Source: Arachis hypogaea (taxonomy: Eukaryota; Streptophyta; Magnoliopsida; Fabales; Fabaceae). Taken from it: a stretch of DNA of 64,000 nucleotides. The number at the start of each line of letters is the position of its first letter. The first letter of the stretch is position 1. The stretch covers positions 27,999,427-28,063,426 of the forward strand of contig NC_092052.1 in the NCBI RefSeq assembly GCF_003086295.3. The letters are read 5' to 3'. The notes under the pieces are model-generated. The model was not told the DNA's origin. It made no database searches and worked only from the letters and a program-made list of their open reading frames with translations. Positions 1 through 10,624 of the stretch are shown one piece after another. The translations under genes and the position numbers were made by a program.

Positions 1-656
1 TTCAAAGCTTTATTTTATTCAATTCATCATGTCTTCTTTTTATATTTCTACAAGCATTATATTCATGTCAATGGAGTAGATTCCCTACTTGACATGGGAG
101 TTGATTAAAAGGAGACACTTGAGTTGGAAGGCTTAAGTGATGGTTAAATTGGAAGTTGTTGGCTAGTTCTGTATTTACTAACGCTAGACCTTTCCAAGAG
201 AGAGGACTAGGATTTGCGAATAAGAGTTAGCTCAATCACTTGACTTTCATTTATTTAGTAAGGGTTAACTAAGTGAAAACAACAACCTTTTTGATGCTAC
301 ACTTAAGAGGTCCCAACAAGGATAGAACTTCCGATTAATCATTCCCCCAGTCAAGGCTTTTTATTTAGAATATTATAAATCTCTTTTAATTTTCATTGCA
401 CTAAATTACAATTGTTTATTTTCTGTGATTCAATTCTCAAAACTCTCGGAAAACTCCTGATTAATAACAAAGCACCCTTTCTAGCAACTCGTTGGGAGAC
501 GACCTGGGACTCATATTCCCAGTATTTTTATTCTAAACTTTTTGTGACAACCTTTCTAAATTGATGAGGCGGATTTTTGCTGGTTAAGAGCTATACTCAC
601 AACGCTATTCTATTATATTATAATCTCATAATTGGTCTAACTTCCTCCGCTAGTCA
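1..656 (+). mobile_element. 3' part of an LTR from a retrotransposon off the left edge
   Basis: The segment ends in tagtca at 656, and recognisable Tat-type pol coding sequence resumes at 657, so 656 is taken as the outer end of an LTR inserted into that pol gene. It shares layout and short motifs with the end of the LTR at 1439-2879: a gagacgacc-like stretch followed by tgtgacaacc and a tatactcacaacgc-like stretch. This suggests a related non-chromoviral Ty3/gypsy family in plus orientation. The left LTR end and its TSD lie outside the window. The predicted TSD is the first five bases after 656 (ctggc). No coding sequence is seen here. Confidence 0.6.
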
Positions 657-914
657 CTGGCCTTGAAGCAAAAAATCAGACTGAGATACAACAACAGCGT
701 GATCTGAAGAGACTTCTCACCCGATGACCTCGTCCAACAATGGAACGACATCGGAGCTCCCACTCCTGAGGAAGGGAAGCTCACCCCCAACTGGGAGGGC
801 CCATACTGGGTCAAGGGAGTAATCGAAAAGGGAGCCTACAAAGCTAAGCAGCTCGACGGGACCGAGATACCGAGGACGTGGAGCGCCGCAAACCTGCGAC
901 AATACTACACTTAG
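657..914 (+). pseudogene. C-terminal end of Ty3/gypsy (Tat/Ogre lineage) pol, integrase tail
   Basis: Read in one frame, this encodes the end of a Tat-type integrase: a basic arginine/tyrosine stretch, the block FSPDDLVQQWNDIG, then NWEGPYWVKGVIEKGAY and PRTWSAANLRQYY before the TAG at 912-914. The GPY-type box and the RTW-x-AANL-x-x-YY ending are characteristic of Tat/Ogre pol. An in-frame TGA at 705-707 breaks it. The 5' side is cut off at 657 by the LTR ending at 656. The same element continues at 1237-1438, 8510-8788 and 16278 onward, interrupted by later insertions. It is dead as a gene. Confidence 0.85.
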
Positions 915-1233
915 GGCCCGTTTGGATAGGTTCATAAGTGACTTTTTTTAACTTTTAACTTATGAAAAGGTGTAGTATTAATGTCTGGTACAATTTTCAA
1001 AATAAAATTATAACTTTCTAAAAAGCTATTTTGGTGCTTAAGGAGAAGTTAAAAAAAAAGACTTCTCTCATAATAAAAAGCTTTTTATCACTTTTCCCTT
1101 AAAATAAGTACTTTTAGAACTAAAAAACCAAACACAAAATAACTTATTTATAAGCTACTTTTAATATAAGTATTTATTGTTTAAGCTATTTTTTCAAAAG
1201 TAACTTAATTAAGTTGTTTACCCAAACTGGGCC
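914..1233. mobile_element. MITE, 320 bp, PIF/Harbinger (Tourist)-like
   Basis: The left end gggcccgtttgg and the reverse complement of the right end, ggcccagtttgg, form imperfect terminal inverted repeats. The element is flanked by TTA at 911-913 and 1234-1236 (TTAG if one more base is counted), the usual 3-bp target duplication of PIF/Harbinger. The interior is AT-rich with no ORF, containing an acttataagt-like palindromic core. Insertion hit the stop codon of the Tat pol relic. Class assignment rests on TIR and TSD only; a hAT-derived MITE is less likely because the TSD is short. Confidence 0.75.
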
Positions 1234-1236
1234 TTA

Positions 1237-1438
1237 GAAGCACCTTAATAGGAGATAGACTTCTTCCCAGTTACCCTTTACCCTTTGTTCTTTTAATATT
1301 CTTTTATATTACTAATTAAGTATCTTTTCTGGGTACTCTTTCCCACCCACAAGGGAGGGTTTTAAAGAGGCCTGACAAAATAAATAAAATGTCTAATTTT
1401 AATTTTTTCCTCTTTTTTCCACTTCAAAGATTGAAGCC
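1237..1438 (+). other. Tat element spacer, left piece
   Basis: This is non-coding sequence between the pol end and the antisense ORF of the Tat element. It ends with the target site aagcc (1434-1438), which is repeated at 8505-8509 on the far side of the inserted element. No ORF or RNA gene is seen. Confidence 0.7.
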
Positions 1439-2879
1439 TGATAAACCACTATTTTATGGTTTATCTTGTACTCAATTGAGTGGTTTTTATTAACTCCTTA
1501 CCCACTTATTCATACTATTTGCATAGTTTTATATTTCCTTCCTAATTATGTGTTTTGATTGAAAACATGCTTCTTTGATCTTATATTTGCTTATTAGTAA
1601 TCCTCTCTTATTACTATTAGATGCCTTGATATGTGTGTTAAGTGTTTTCAGATATTATAAGGTAGGAATGGCTTGGAGAATGGGAAGAAAGCATGCAAAA
1701 GTGGAAGGAATGCAAGAAGTTGAAGAAATTGCTAAGCTGTCCAGCCTGACCTCTCTGCACTCAAACGGCTATAACTTTAGCTACAGAGATCCAAATGATG
1801 CGGTTCCAGTTGCGTTGGAAAGCTAACGTCCGGGGCTTCGATTTGATATATAATATGCTATAGTTCGCCTGACGCTAGGTGACGCGACCGCGTGATCCAT
1901 GCGGCCGCGTCACAGTGACGGAAACCAGCGCATTTGAATTCGCAACCAACGAATTCTAGGCTATTTCTGACCCAGTTTGCGGCCCAGAAAATACATATTA
2001 GAGGCTATAAAATGGGGGAATGCATCCATTCATGAAGGGGCTCTCATAATTCACAATTTTAGGAGTAGATGTAGTTTTTAGAGAGAGAGGTTCTCTCCTC
2101 TCTCATAGGATTAGGATTTAGGACTTCTCTTAGTTTTAGGAGTGACTCTCAATCCCAGGTTCTTTATTTTTATATAATTTATGAACTCTTCCATGTTACA
2201 TATAATTTTCTTAATTAATGTTATTTGAGGTATTTGATTTATTATTGCTTTCTTTTATTTACATGATTATTGCTTCCCATCTGAAGGCATTCTTATTCCA
2301 GTAGATTTACTTTTTCCTTTTGGTTTTGGTTAAGAAATCAGTAACTCAGGAATTATCCAACTCAATAGCATAATTGATAATTGTTATCCTTGCTAATTGA
2401 ATTGATCTTCAATAATCCCAATCTTTTCTTAGGAATTAACTAGGATTCAAAGATCTGACTAATTAGTCCCTTGACTTTCCTTTGCTTTAGTGAAGGTTAA
2501 CTAAGTGGAATTTATATTCAAATTTCATTATTATTGATAAGGCTAACTAAGTCTGGACTTCCAATTTCTCATACCTTGCCAAAAGTTTATTTTTCAGTTA
2601 TTTATTTATTTTACTTGTCATTTAAATATATCTGTGCCCATTGCCCAAACTCAACATTCCCCAAAAACACATTTTTTCATAATCAATAATAAGAACACCT
2701 CCCTGCAATTCCTTGAGAAGACGACCCGAGGTTTAAATACTCGGTTATCAATTTTAAAGGGGTTTGTTACTTGTGACAACCAAAACGTTTGTACGAAGGG
2801 ATTTCTGTCGGTTTAGAGACTATATCTACAACGCGACTGTTTTTTATGAACTTCTTTACTGGCAAAAATCCTAACGTCA
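1439..2879 (+). repeat. 5' LTR of the non-autonomous element
   Basis: It runs TG...CA and is 1441 bp; the 3' copy is 1437 bp. It holds a TATA-like box at 2006-2013, the GCGTTGGAAAGCTAAC module at 1812-1827 and a CG-rich palindromic cassette at about 1880-1915. The 3' copy lacks 4 bp near 1850. Confidence 0.93.
2006..2013 (+). promoter_or_regulatory. TATA-like box in 5' LTR
   Basis: The sequence tataaaat lies about 130 bp downstream of the palindromic cassette. The equivalent site in the 3' LTR is tataaagt at 7631-7638. It probably marks the U3/R transition. No experimental start is known. Confidence 0.5.
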
Positions 2880-2882
2880 AAA

Positions 2883-2901
2883 TGTCGCCGTTGCCGGGGA
2901 A
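2883..2901 (+). other. Primer-binding site, tRNA-Asp type
   Basis: The 19-base site tgtcgccgttgccggggaa begins 3 bases after the LTR. The Athila-type consensus, complementary to the 3' end of tRNA-Asp, has G where this copy has T at the third position. Confidence 0.85.
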
Positions 2902-3429
2902 TTGCAAACGTGTGCCTTATTATTGGTTATTGTAAATATTTTTCTTTTGCTTGTTTATTTGTTTTTATTTTTGTTTTTATTTTTATTTTTGATTTTTCAT
3001 AAATTAAGAGGTTATTGGTTTTTATTTAGTTATAAAAAAAATTTTCAAGTTGTTCTTCGCGTTCATCTTGATCTTCAAGCTATTCTTAGTTGTTTTCTTC
3101 GTTTTGATCTAAAAATTTGATATTTGGTGTAATTTTATTGTTTTTCTCTTTCCTCATTAAATTCAAAAATATTTTTAATTAATTTTTTTCGAAAAAAAAA
3201 ATTTCAGATTTTTATTTTTTAAAATTTTTATCTTATCTTATCTTATTTCAAAAATCAATTTTCAAAATTCAAATTTCAAAAATTTAAAATTCAAATTTCA
3301 AAAATTTAAAATTCAAATTTCAAAATTTCAAAATTCAAATTTCAAAATTTAATTTTCAAATTCAAAATTTAAATAACCTTTTAATTTAAATTTATTTTTA
3401 TTTTTATTTTTAATTTTTTATTTGCTACT

Positions 3430-4926
3430 ATGAACTCTCACCCCTTTGACTATGAGTCTGGTTACAATTATGTTGCAGGAAGAAGAAATTACAATGAGAA
3501 TAGGCATCAAGGTTGGAACAATCAAAGATGGGAGGAGCCACAAGGATTTGATCAACCCTCATGGCAACAACCACCTCCAGTGGACTATCAACAACCACCA
3601 CCATATGCCTATGAACCCTTTCCCCAACATGACTTTGGACCACCATACTCACAAGCCTCTTTCCACCATTCACCTCCATATGACCCTAACCCACATCCAC
3701 CATACCAACCACCTTATGAACCAAATGAACCATACATAGATCCACCCCAAACCTCCATGGAGAGAGCACTTACCGATCTAAACTCTACTATACGAGCTCT
3801 CGCCGCCCAAATCAGACCACCAAATACCTTTAACAATCAACCCTCAAGCTCTAGTGCACTTCCTTTTCAATCACAGAATGATCTCCCCATCCCACCACCA
3901 CCTCAATATTTTCCATCTCCATATCCATCAATCCAAGAGCACTATGATCCTACCTATGATAACCGAGTGCATCAAGAGACAAAGGATCGTTTCAAGGAAA
4001 CAGTGGATCGATTTCAGGCAACCACTCAACAACTGGAGCAAGTATTAATTCAATGGGCTTCTAGATGCTTAAATACACAAGGATCAGCCACAGCCCCATG
4101 TGGACAGTCTAGTGAAGAGCATAGCATGAAGGAGATACCAGAAACTCCAGTGGACAAGACAGAGAATGAATTCGTACTAGAACAAGTAGAAGAAACTGTC
4201 ATTGTTCAAGAAGAAGAAGAAGTGGTTGAAGACTTAGGAGATGCAGAACCTCCATGGGAAAGTCAAGACATAGAGCCTCCTTCCAAGACGGTTGTAATTG
4301 ATGCTGAGGAGGGTGTACAACCTCCAAAGCATATCATAGTTGAAGACTTGGAAGAGGTTGATCAAGAGATGGAGATTCAAGAAGAAGAAGCACAACCTCC
4401 CATGCCCATGGAAAGCAATGAAGAGGAGATTGAATTGAAAGAGAGCTACCAAGAGGAAGAGGTTGAAATTGAAGAAGCTTGCAAAGAGGTGGTAGTTATC
4501 AAAAAAGAGCACAAGGGAGTGGAGCTTGCAATTTCATTAAAAATACCTCCCCCTAAGTTGCCATCATCCTTCACAACATTCAAGTGGGCAAAATTCATAT
4601 TCCATAGCTTTCTAATCCCACTTGAATATGGGCTACTGGAGACGGATGGTCAACTTAGAGCTCTTTGTGGCATTAAAAGTAAGAGGAAGATAGCCAGTGA
4701 TAAGAATTGTCAAGCAAGGTTCATCATGGTTGGAAGCTTTAAGTTCAAACGCAAAGGTTGGTATAAAGCTCAACTGAATGGGTCTAGGAAGCTGTTTGGT
4801 CGCTGTAGTGAGAATTCAGATCACCTTTCACCGGCTGGAAAAATACAGATCCCGACAAGGATGGGTGTAAAAGCAAGGTTTGGGATCCTGGAATCTGTTC
4901 TGACATCCAACACCCCAGGAGCCTAA
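3430..4926 (+). CDS. 498-aa Pro/Gln- and Glu-rich protein of a non-autonomous retrotransposon
   Basis: The single long ORF of the element starts at ATG 3430 and ends at TAA 4924-4926. Residues 1-110 are rich in Pro, Gln, Tyr and Asn, with repeated PPY-type motifs. Residues about 110-215 are of mixed composition and could form helices. Residues about 235-365 are very acidic with runs of Glu. The last 130 residues are more conserved-looking, with the block DGQLRALCGIKSKRK followed by a basic stretch. No zinc knuckle, protease or polymerase motif is present. It sits where gag would be, so a gag-like or packaging role is possible but unproven. It is distantly similar in composition and layout to the minus-strand protein at 13417-14478. 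It is intact, unlike nearly every other element ORF here. Confidence 0.7.
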   Translation: MNSHPFDYESGYNYVAGRRNYNENRHQGWNNQRWEEPQGFDQPSWQQPPPVDYQQPPPYAYEPFPQHDFGPPYSQASFHHSPPYDPNPHPPYQPPYEPNEPYIDPPQTSMERALTDLNSTIRALAAQIRPPNTFNNQPSSSSALPFQSQNDLPIPPPPQYFPSPYPSIQEHYDPTYDNRVHQETKDRFKETVDRFQATTQQLEQVLIQWASRCLNTQGSATAPCGQSSEEHSMKEIPETPVDKTENEFVLEQVEETVIVQEEEEVVEDLGDAEPPWESQDIEPPSKTVVIDAEEGVQPPKHIIVEDLEEVDQEMEIQEEEAQPPMPMESNEEEIELKESYQEEEVEIEEACKEVVVIKKEHKGVELAISLKIPPPKLPSSFTTFKWAKFIFHSFLIPLEYGLLETDGQLRALCGIKSKRKIASDKNCQARFIMVGSFKFKRKGWYKAQLNGSRKLFGRCSENSDHLSPAGKIQIPTRMGVKARFGILESVLTSNTPGA

Positions 4927-5239
4927 GAATCTTTTTGAAGCTGCTCAAGGGTTTTACATGCCTAGTTTGGGACCCCGAAGGTTATTGGAATCACAAACAC
5001 TGGTGGAGATTCCTGGATGAGTTCAAGCATAAGCCACCATAACAGGAAGCTCATCAAATGTCCAACTTAAGGACTTTAACTAAAAGTGCTAGGTGGGAGA
5101 CAACCCACCATGGTATAATCTTTCCTTTTCTCAATTATAATTTTATTTAGTTTTGTTTAATTTTGAATTTTATTTTATTTCATTAAACCTGGAGTTTTGC
5201 ATCACATTAACACTGCATTCTGCATTTGTTTTCAGATAA
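4927..5239 (+). other. Non-coding interior of the non-autonomous element
   Basis: No ORF is seen. The phrase gctaggtgggagacaaccc near 5089-5107 resembles the spacer after gag in Athila-like elements (recall). Nothing else is recognised. Confidence 0.5.
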
Positions 5240-5256
5240 AAAAAAGGAAAGAGAGC

Positions 5257-5770
5257 ACGCGATGCGACCGCATCAGCGACGCGTCCGCGTCGTAAGGAGA
5301 TGAGAGAATAATAAATTGAACAGAAAGTTACGCAGGAGCAGTGCTGGAGGCGTGCCAATGGCACAAATCGTCCCACGTAACCGCGTCATATGGGAATAAT
5401 GGCCTCCCACGCGACCGCGTCACCCACGCGGCCGCGTGACCTGAAATCGGCGTAAAAAGAGTGCATGGCCGAAAGTTGAGCTGGAGTTGGGCTGGACTCA
5501 TGCTAGTAGCCCAAGCCCTCCCACGCGAACGCGTGCCCCACGCGTCTGTGTCATATTGGAAATAAGGCCACTCACGCGATCGCATGCCCCACGCGATCGC
5601 GTCACCCTGGATTTTGGCAATACTAAGATTTGAACAGAGAGTTGTGCGACCGCGAGGCTGCACTCGCGCCACTAGCACAAATCAAGTCACACGATCGCGT
5701 GCCTCACGCGTCCGCATCACCCAACCTTATCGTGCACCACGCGACCGCGTCACCCATGCGACCACGTCGC
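5257..5770. repeat. Dispersed array of CG-rich palindromic cassettes
   Basis: Six copies of an approximately 32-bp paired cassette occur near 5257, 5408, 5521, 5574, 5690 and 5735. The core is cacgcgaccgcgt followed by cacccacgcgNccgcgtgac, each half being nearly palindromic. Copies are imperfect, and the spacing is irregular (45-150 bp). The same cassette occurs in both LTRs at about 1880-1915 and 7503-7540. The surrounding DNA is AT-rich, so these stand out as islands of CpG. Confidence 0.75.
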
Positions 5771-5799
5771 CTGCGCCGCACAACATATCCAGATCAACC

Positions 5800-7050
5800 A
5801 ATTTTCTTATCTTTTCTTCTCTGAATCCTTATTCTCTTATCTTTTCTTATTTCTTTCTTCTTCCTCCCTTATTTTCTCTCACTCCCATTCTATTTTATTT
5901 AATTTATTTGCATACTTTCATTCATTGCATGTTTTTATTTTTTTAAATTTATTAATTTTGGTGTTCAAAAGTTCTTATTCAACTGTTACATCTTTTCTTG
6001 AATTACTTTGGTGCTTAATAACTTGTTTTACACTGTGGGATGATATTAATTATCTGCCAATGCCAATCTTTTATAATACTTGCACTTCATTTGCATTGCC
6101 ACGAACTTACATTGTCTTTCATTACCCACTCTCTCCTCCCATTGTTGCAAATTTTTTGCACTATTGATCTGCCATGTACTTCTATTGTTTTCTCACTTGC
6201 ATGTTGTAGCTACCATGTAATTGAGACCCTTATTATCTGGCATTAACACTCATATTTTATTTATTTATTTTCTATCTTTTTTGGGTTACTTTTTCTTTTC
6301 CCTCTTCTTTCAGGATGGCCACCACAAAGGGAGAGGAAAAGCTTCTTAATGGGAGAGACAAACAAGTTCCTACGCACATTCCTTGATGAGAAGAGCATCA
6401 GTTGAAGCAACCCGTCCACTTGCACATCTTCACATGCACCGAGGACGGTGCAATCTTTAAGTGTGGGGAGGTCGATACCGATCTCCATGGGTTAGTACTT
6501 TCTTGTCCAACACCAATGTTTAAATTTTTCTTTGTATTTAGTTGTTGCATTTGCATGTTTGATTGCATGATTATTTGATTTTTGTGCATATTTTACCACT
6601 TGGTTAAAGTAATATTTTCTTTTTCAAGAAACCTTTTAGAGAATTTTACTAATTTGAATAAAATGTAATGTTACACTTGTTTGAAGAGATATTATACTGG
6701 AACATGGTTTAGAACTCGAACACACAAAACCTGTGAGATTTTTGAGCCTATTTGAATTGGTTGCATTTTATCAACCAAAAATTTTGTTTTAGTGTGTATT
6801 TTTCTCTCTAAAATTGTGATCTTTGTCTGGCTTAGTTCTATATTTCCATGGTTTGATGTATGCATGCACTTACATGATTGAGGCCTTTGTTTCACTGAGC
6901 TTACATACCCATATGGCCTTACCTTTCATTATCCTCTGCAAACCAATTTGAGCCTATTATACCCCTTTGTTCCTTACATTTCATACATTCTACCATTCCT
7001 CTTAATTTCTTTATAGCTTCTCTTGAGCTTAGCATGAGGACATGCTAATG
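5800..7050 (+). other. AT-rich non-coding 3' interior of the element
   Basis: Only short, unrelated ORFs are present. A 17-bp copy of the polypurine-tract motif lies at 6456-6472. No envelope-like or pol-like reading frame is seen. Confidence 0.6.
6456..6472 (+). other. Internal copy of the polypurine-tract motif
   Basis: The sequence tttaagtgtggggaggt is identical over 17 bases to 7051-7067, just before the 3' LTR. Here it is followed by cgatacc, not by an LTR. It could act as a second (central) plus-strand primer or mark an older element end. Confidence 0.6.
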
Positions 7051-7067
7051 TTTAAGTGTGGGGAGGT
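7051..7067 (+). other. Polypurine tract
   Basis: The sequence tttaagtgtggggaggt directly precedes the 3' LTR start tgataaacc at 7068, as expected for the plus-strand primer. Confidence 0.85.
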
Positions 7068-8504
7068 TGATAAACCACTATTTTATGGTTTATCTTGTAC
7101 TCAATTGAGTGGTTTTTATTAACTCTTTACCCACTTATTCATACTATTTGCATGGTTTTATATTTCCTTCCTAATTATGTGTTTTGATTGAAAACATGCT
7201 TCTTTGATCTTATATTTGCTTATTATTAATCCTCTCTTATTACCATTAGATACCTTGATATGTGTGTTAAGTGTTTTCAGATATTATAAGGCAGGAATGG
7301 CTTGGAGGATGGGAAGAAAGCATGCAAAAGTGGAAGGAATGCAAGAAGTTGAAGAAATTGCTAAGCTGTCCAGCCTGACCTCTCTGCATTCAAACGGCTA
7401 TAACTTTAGCTACAGAGATCCAAACGACGCGGTTCCAGTTGCGTTGGAAAGCTAACGTCTGGGGCTTCGATTTTATAATATGCTATAGTTCCCCTGATGC
7501 TAGGCGACGCGACCGTGTGATCCATGCGGCCGTGTCGCAGTGACGGAAACCAGCGCATTTGAATTCGCAACCAGCGAATTCTGGGCTATTTCTGACCCAG
7601 TTTGCGGCTCAGAAAATACAGATTAGAGGCTATAAAGTGGGGGAATGCATCCATTCATGAAGGGGCTCTCATAATTCACAATTTTAGGAGTAGATGTAGT
7701 TTTTAGAGAGAGAGGTTCTCTCCTCTCTCATAGGATTAGGATTTAGGACTTCTCTTAGTTTTAGGAGTGACTCTCAATCCCAGGTTCTTTATTTTTATAT
7801 AATTTATGAACTCTTCCATGTTACATATAATTTTTTTAATTAATGTTATTTGAGGTATTTCAGTTATTATTGCTTTCTTTTATTTACATGATTATTGCTT
7901 CCCATCTGAAGGCATTCTTATTCCAGTAGATTTACTTTTTCCTTTTGGTTTTGGTTAAGAAATCAGTAACTCAGGAATTATCCAACTCAATAGCATAATT
8001 AATAATTGTTATCCTTGCTAATTGAATTGATCTTCAATAATCCCAATCTTTTCTTAGGAATTAACTAGGATTCAAAGATCTGACTAATTAGTCCCTTGAC
8101 TTTCCTTTGCTTTAGTGAAGGTTAACTAAGTGGAATTTATATTCAAATTTCATTATTATTGATAAGGATAACTAAGTCTGGACTTCCAATTTCTCATACC
8201 TTGCCAAAAGTTTATTTTTCAGTTATTTATTTATTTTACTTGTCATTTAAATATATCTGTGCCCATTGCCCAAACTCAACATTCCCCAAAAACACATTTT
8301 TTCATAATCAATAATAAGAACACCTCCCTACAATTCCTTGAGAAGACGACCCGAGGTTTAAATACTCAATAATCAATTTTAAAGGAGTTTGTTACTTGTG
8401 ACAACCAAAACGTTTGTACGAAGGGATTTCTGTCGGTTTAGAGACTATATCTAGAACGCGACTATTTTTTATGAACTTCTTTACTGGCAAAAATCCTAAC
8501 GTCA
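7068..8504 (+). repeat. 3' LTR of the non-autonomous element
   Basis: This is a 1437-bp copy of 1439-2879. It has the shared module gcgttggaaagctaac at 7441-7456. It is followed by the target duplication aagcc at 8505-8509. Confidence 0.93.
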
Positions 8505-8509
8505 AAGCC

Positions 8510-8788
8510 CTTTCCAAAATGGCAAAGAGCGAGCAACCACCACTGGGTAGCCACAAAATATGACCAAACAACCTAACGACGGTCCCCCCATACGAAATGG
8601 CCGAACACCCTAAGTCACGGCAACGACTCAAGAATAAATAACAAAGTCAAAACAAACAGATTAAAAAAACAAAAAAGGGCCCCAAACGGCCCAAAATGCA
8701 TTCGTCCAAAAGCAAATATCCAAGTCACAAAACACACCCAAATGGCCAAAATACTAACAATGATTAAAAGTTCTCAAGTCGGCACAAC
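8510..8788 (+). other. Tat element spacer, middle piece
   Basis: This is non-coding, A- and C-rich sequence between two nested insertions. It ends with the target site acaac (8784-8788), repeated at 16273-16277. No gene is seen. Confidence 0.65.
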
Positions 8789-10250
8789 TGGTGTGCGGGA
8801 ATTTAGAACTCTGCAAACTCCGCCCTGCTTGACCGGTAAGTGCACCGAGTCGTCCAAGTAATACCTCCGGTGAGTGAGGGTCGAATCCCATAGAGATTGT
8901 CGGATTGAGCAAGCAATGGCTATCTTGCGTATCTCAGTCAGGCGATTAGAAGAAGTTGGTTGTTGTGAAAAACGCATAAAACAAAATAAGAAAAGAAATA
9001 CCGAATAGCTGTGAAATCAATAATAGGAGAACGGTTGAGGTTTCGAAGATGCTTCCTCTTTCTGGATCAACTTTTCTCACTTTCTACTTCAACAATGGAT
9101 GATTCATTCCATGGCAAGCTGTAAGTGATTAACGCCAGGGCCAGTGGTCATTAATCTCCTCTGCTTCAGGTCAAACGTCGATGCTAATGGTCATCCAATC
9201 TGAACGAGGGTAAAGCTTTAGCAATTCAATCCCTTAATGATCCTACTCAAAATGCCACAGACAAGGTCGGATCTTCCAAATAAGAGAATGAAGCTTCATG
9301 ATCTCAGCTTATACCACAAAGGTGCTAATCGCCCTTTACCTCGGATGAACAGATGTTTCCGTGTCCCCAACGAAGTCATGGATTAGCCGTCTAATAGATG
9401 TATAGTCAAGCTTGTGGTTTAATGCTATTCCACCAAGGACTCGTAAGAATCCATGTAGAATATGGATGATAGTCACGTTACACTCCCAATTCATTTGGTT
9501 GAAGAACGAAAATACATCTTAGAATGGAATCAAACATAGATTGAAAATAGAAACAGTGATATTATTAATCCATGAGAATCAGCAGAGCTCCTAACCTTAA
9601 CCTAGGAGGTTTAGTTGCTCATAAGTTTCAGAGAACAAATGTATATTTCGAAAATGGGGAGGAAGAAGATCCTAAACATGGTTATCTTCTCCTTTAAATA
9701 CTATCCTAGTAATTAGGGATTACAAAAATAAGACAAACTAGACACTTACTGCGAAAATTCACTTCATGGGCCCACTTGATGAGTGTTTGGGCTGAGCTTT
9801 GGGTGAATCCACGTGTTTAGACTCCCCTTGGGGCGTTAGACGCCTAGCATGCTCCCTTTTGGGCGTTCAACGCCCAATTTGTACCATCATTTCCAGAGCA
9901 AAATATGGACTATTATGTATTGCTGGAAAGCCCAAGAAGTTAGCTTTCCAACGCCGTTAAGAACGCTCCATTTGGACCTCTGTAGCTCTAGATATGCTCC
10001 TTTGAAAGAACGGAGGTCAGAATCCGACAGCATCTGCAGTCCTTTCTTAGTCTCTGAATCAGACTTTTCCAGAAATTGCCAGAATAACCCAAAAATTACC
10101 TAAAATCATAGGAAAATCACAAAAACTCAAATAGCATCCAAAAAGTGATTTTAACACTAAAACCTACTAAAACTTAATAAAACTTAACAAAACTTAACCA
10201 AAAACATAAAGAAAATAGTACTAGAAAGTGTATAAAATATCTGCTCATCA
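8789..10250 (-). repeat. 3' LTR (element orientation) of the chimeric element
   Basis: It is 1462 bp, 57 bp shorter than its partner at 14754-16272. Much of the difference lies in a region where the gggcgttcaacgccc-type repeats have fewer copies (about 9830-9890 here against 15786-15905). The shared module gttagctttccaacgc is at 9939-9954. Confidence 0.9.
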
Positions 10251-10624
10251 GAACACCAAAGTTAAACTGTTGCTTGTCCCCAAGCAACCAAAAACAAAAT
10301 AGGATAAAAAAGAGTTGATTACAATAATTCTCAGAGTTCTCAATGAAGCTCAGCTCCAATTATTGGAATGGGGGCAATTAGCTTCTTGATTTCTTAGTAG
10401 GTTCGGTATCTCACTTTTCTTTGAAGGTCAAAAATATTGGCATCTCTTGGAATTAGAATCCGGATGATATTATTGATTCTCCTAGTTGAGTTTTTCTTGA
10501 TTCTTGACCCACAGCTTCTTTTGGTGCTTTGCACCTTTTTTAGCCTAGCCGTGACCCTAAGCGTTTTGTTTTCTAGTATTACCACCGGATACATAAACGC
10601 CACAGACACTTTAACTGGGTGAAC
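10251..10624 (-). other. 3' interior of LTR family A
   Basis: It begins (element orientation, ending at 10251) with the purine-tract-like region whose plus strand reads gaacaccaaagttaaactg followed by ttgcttgtccccaag. It has local similarity to 12139-12560 in the interior of the second family. It is non-coding and ends at the junction with the family B LTR at 10625. Confidence 0.6.

Larger units (their letters stand above)
1439..8504 (+). mobile_element. Complete non-autonomous LTR retrotransposon, Athila-like signals (7066 bp)
   Basis: Two LTRs (1439-2879 and 7068-8504) start tgataaacc and end aacgtca, flanked by an exact 5-bp duplication aagcc (1434-1438 and 8505-8509). A primer site matching tRNA-Asp except at one base follows the 5' LTR, and a purine tract precedes the 3' LTR. 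The interior has one 498-codon ORF and no protease, RT, RNase H or integrase, so it must be mobilised by another element. Signals and layout resemble the Athila-type families of peanut such as FIDEL and its non-autonomous partner Feral, but the family name is recall, not a search. The LTRs differ by roughly 2 percent by eye, mostly transitions. Confidence 0.9.

Noticed and set aside
3446..4048. His- and Thr-rich ORFs at 3446-3739 and 3854-4048
   Set aside because: They are shifted-frame shadows of the Pro/Gln/Tyr-rich 498-codon ORF.
5257..5770. CG-rich cassettes as a CRISPR-like array
   Set aside because: Repeats are imperfect palindromes with irregular spacing inside a plant retrotransposon; there are no unique fixed-length spacers.
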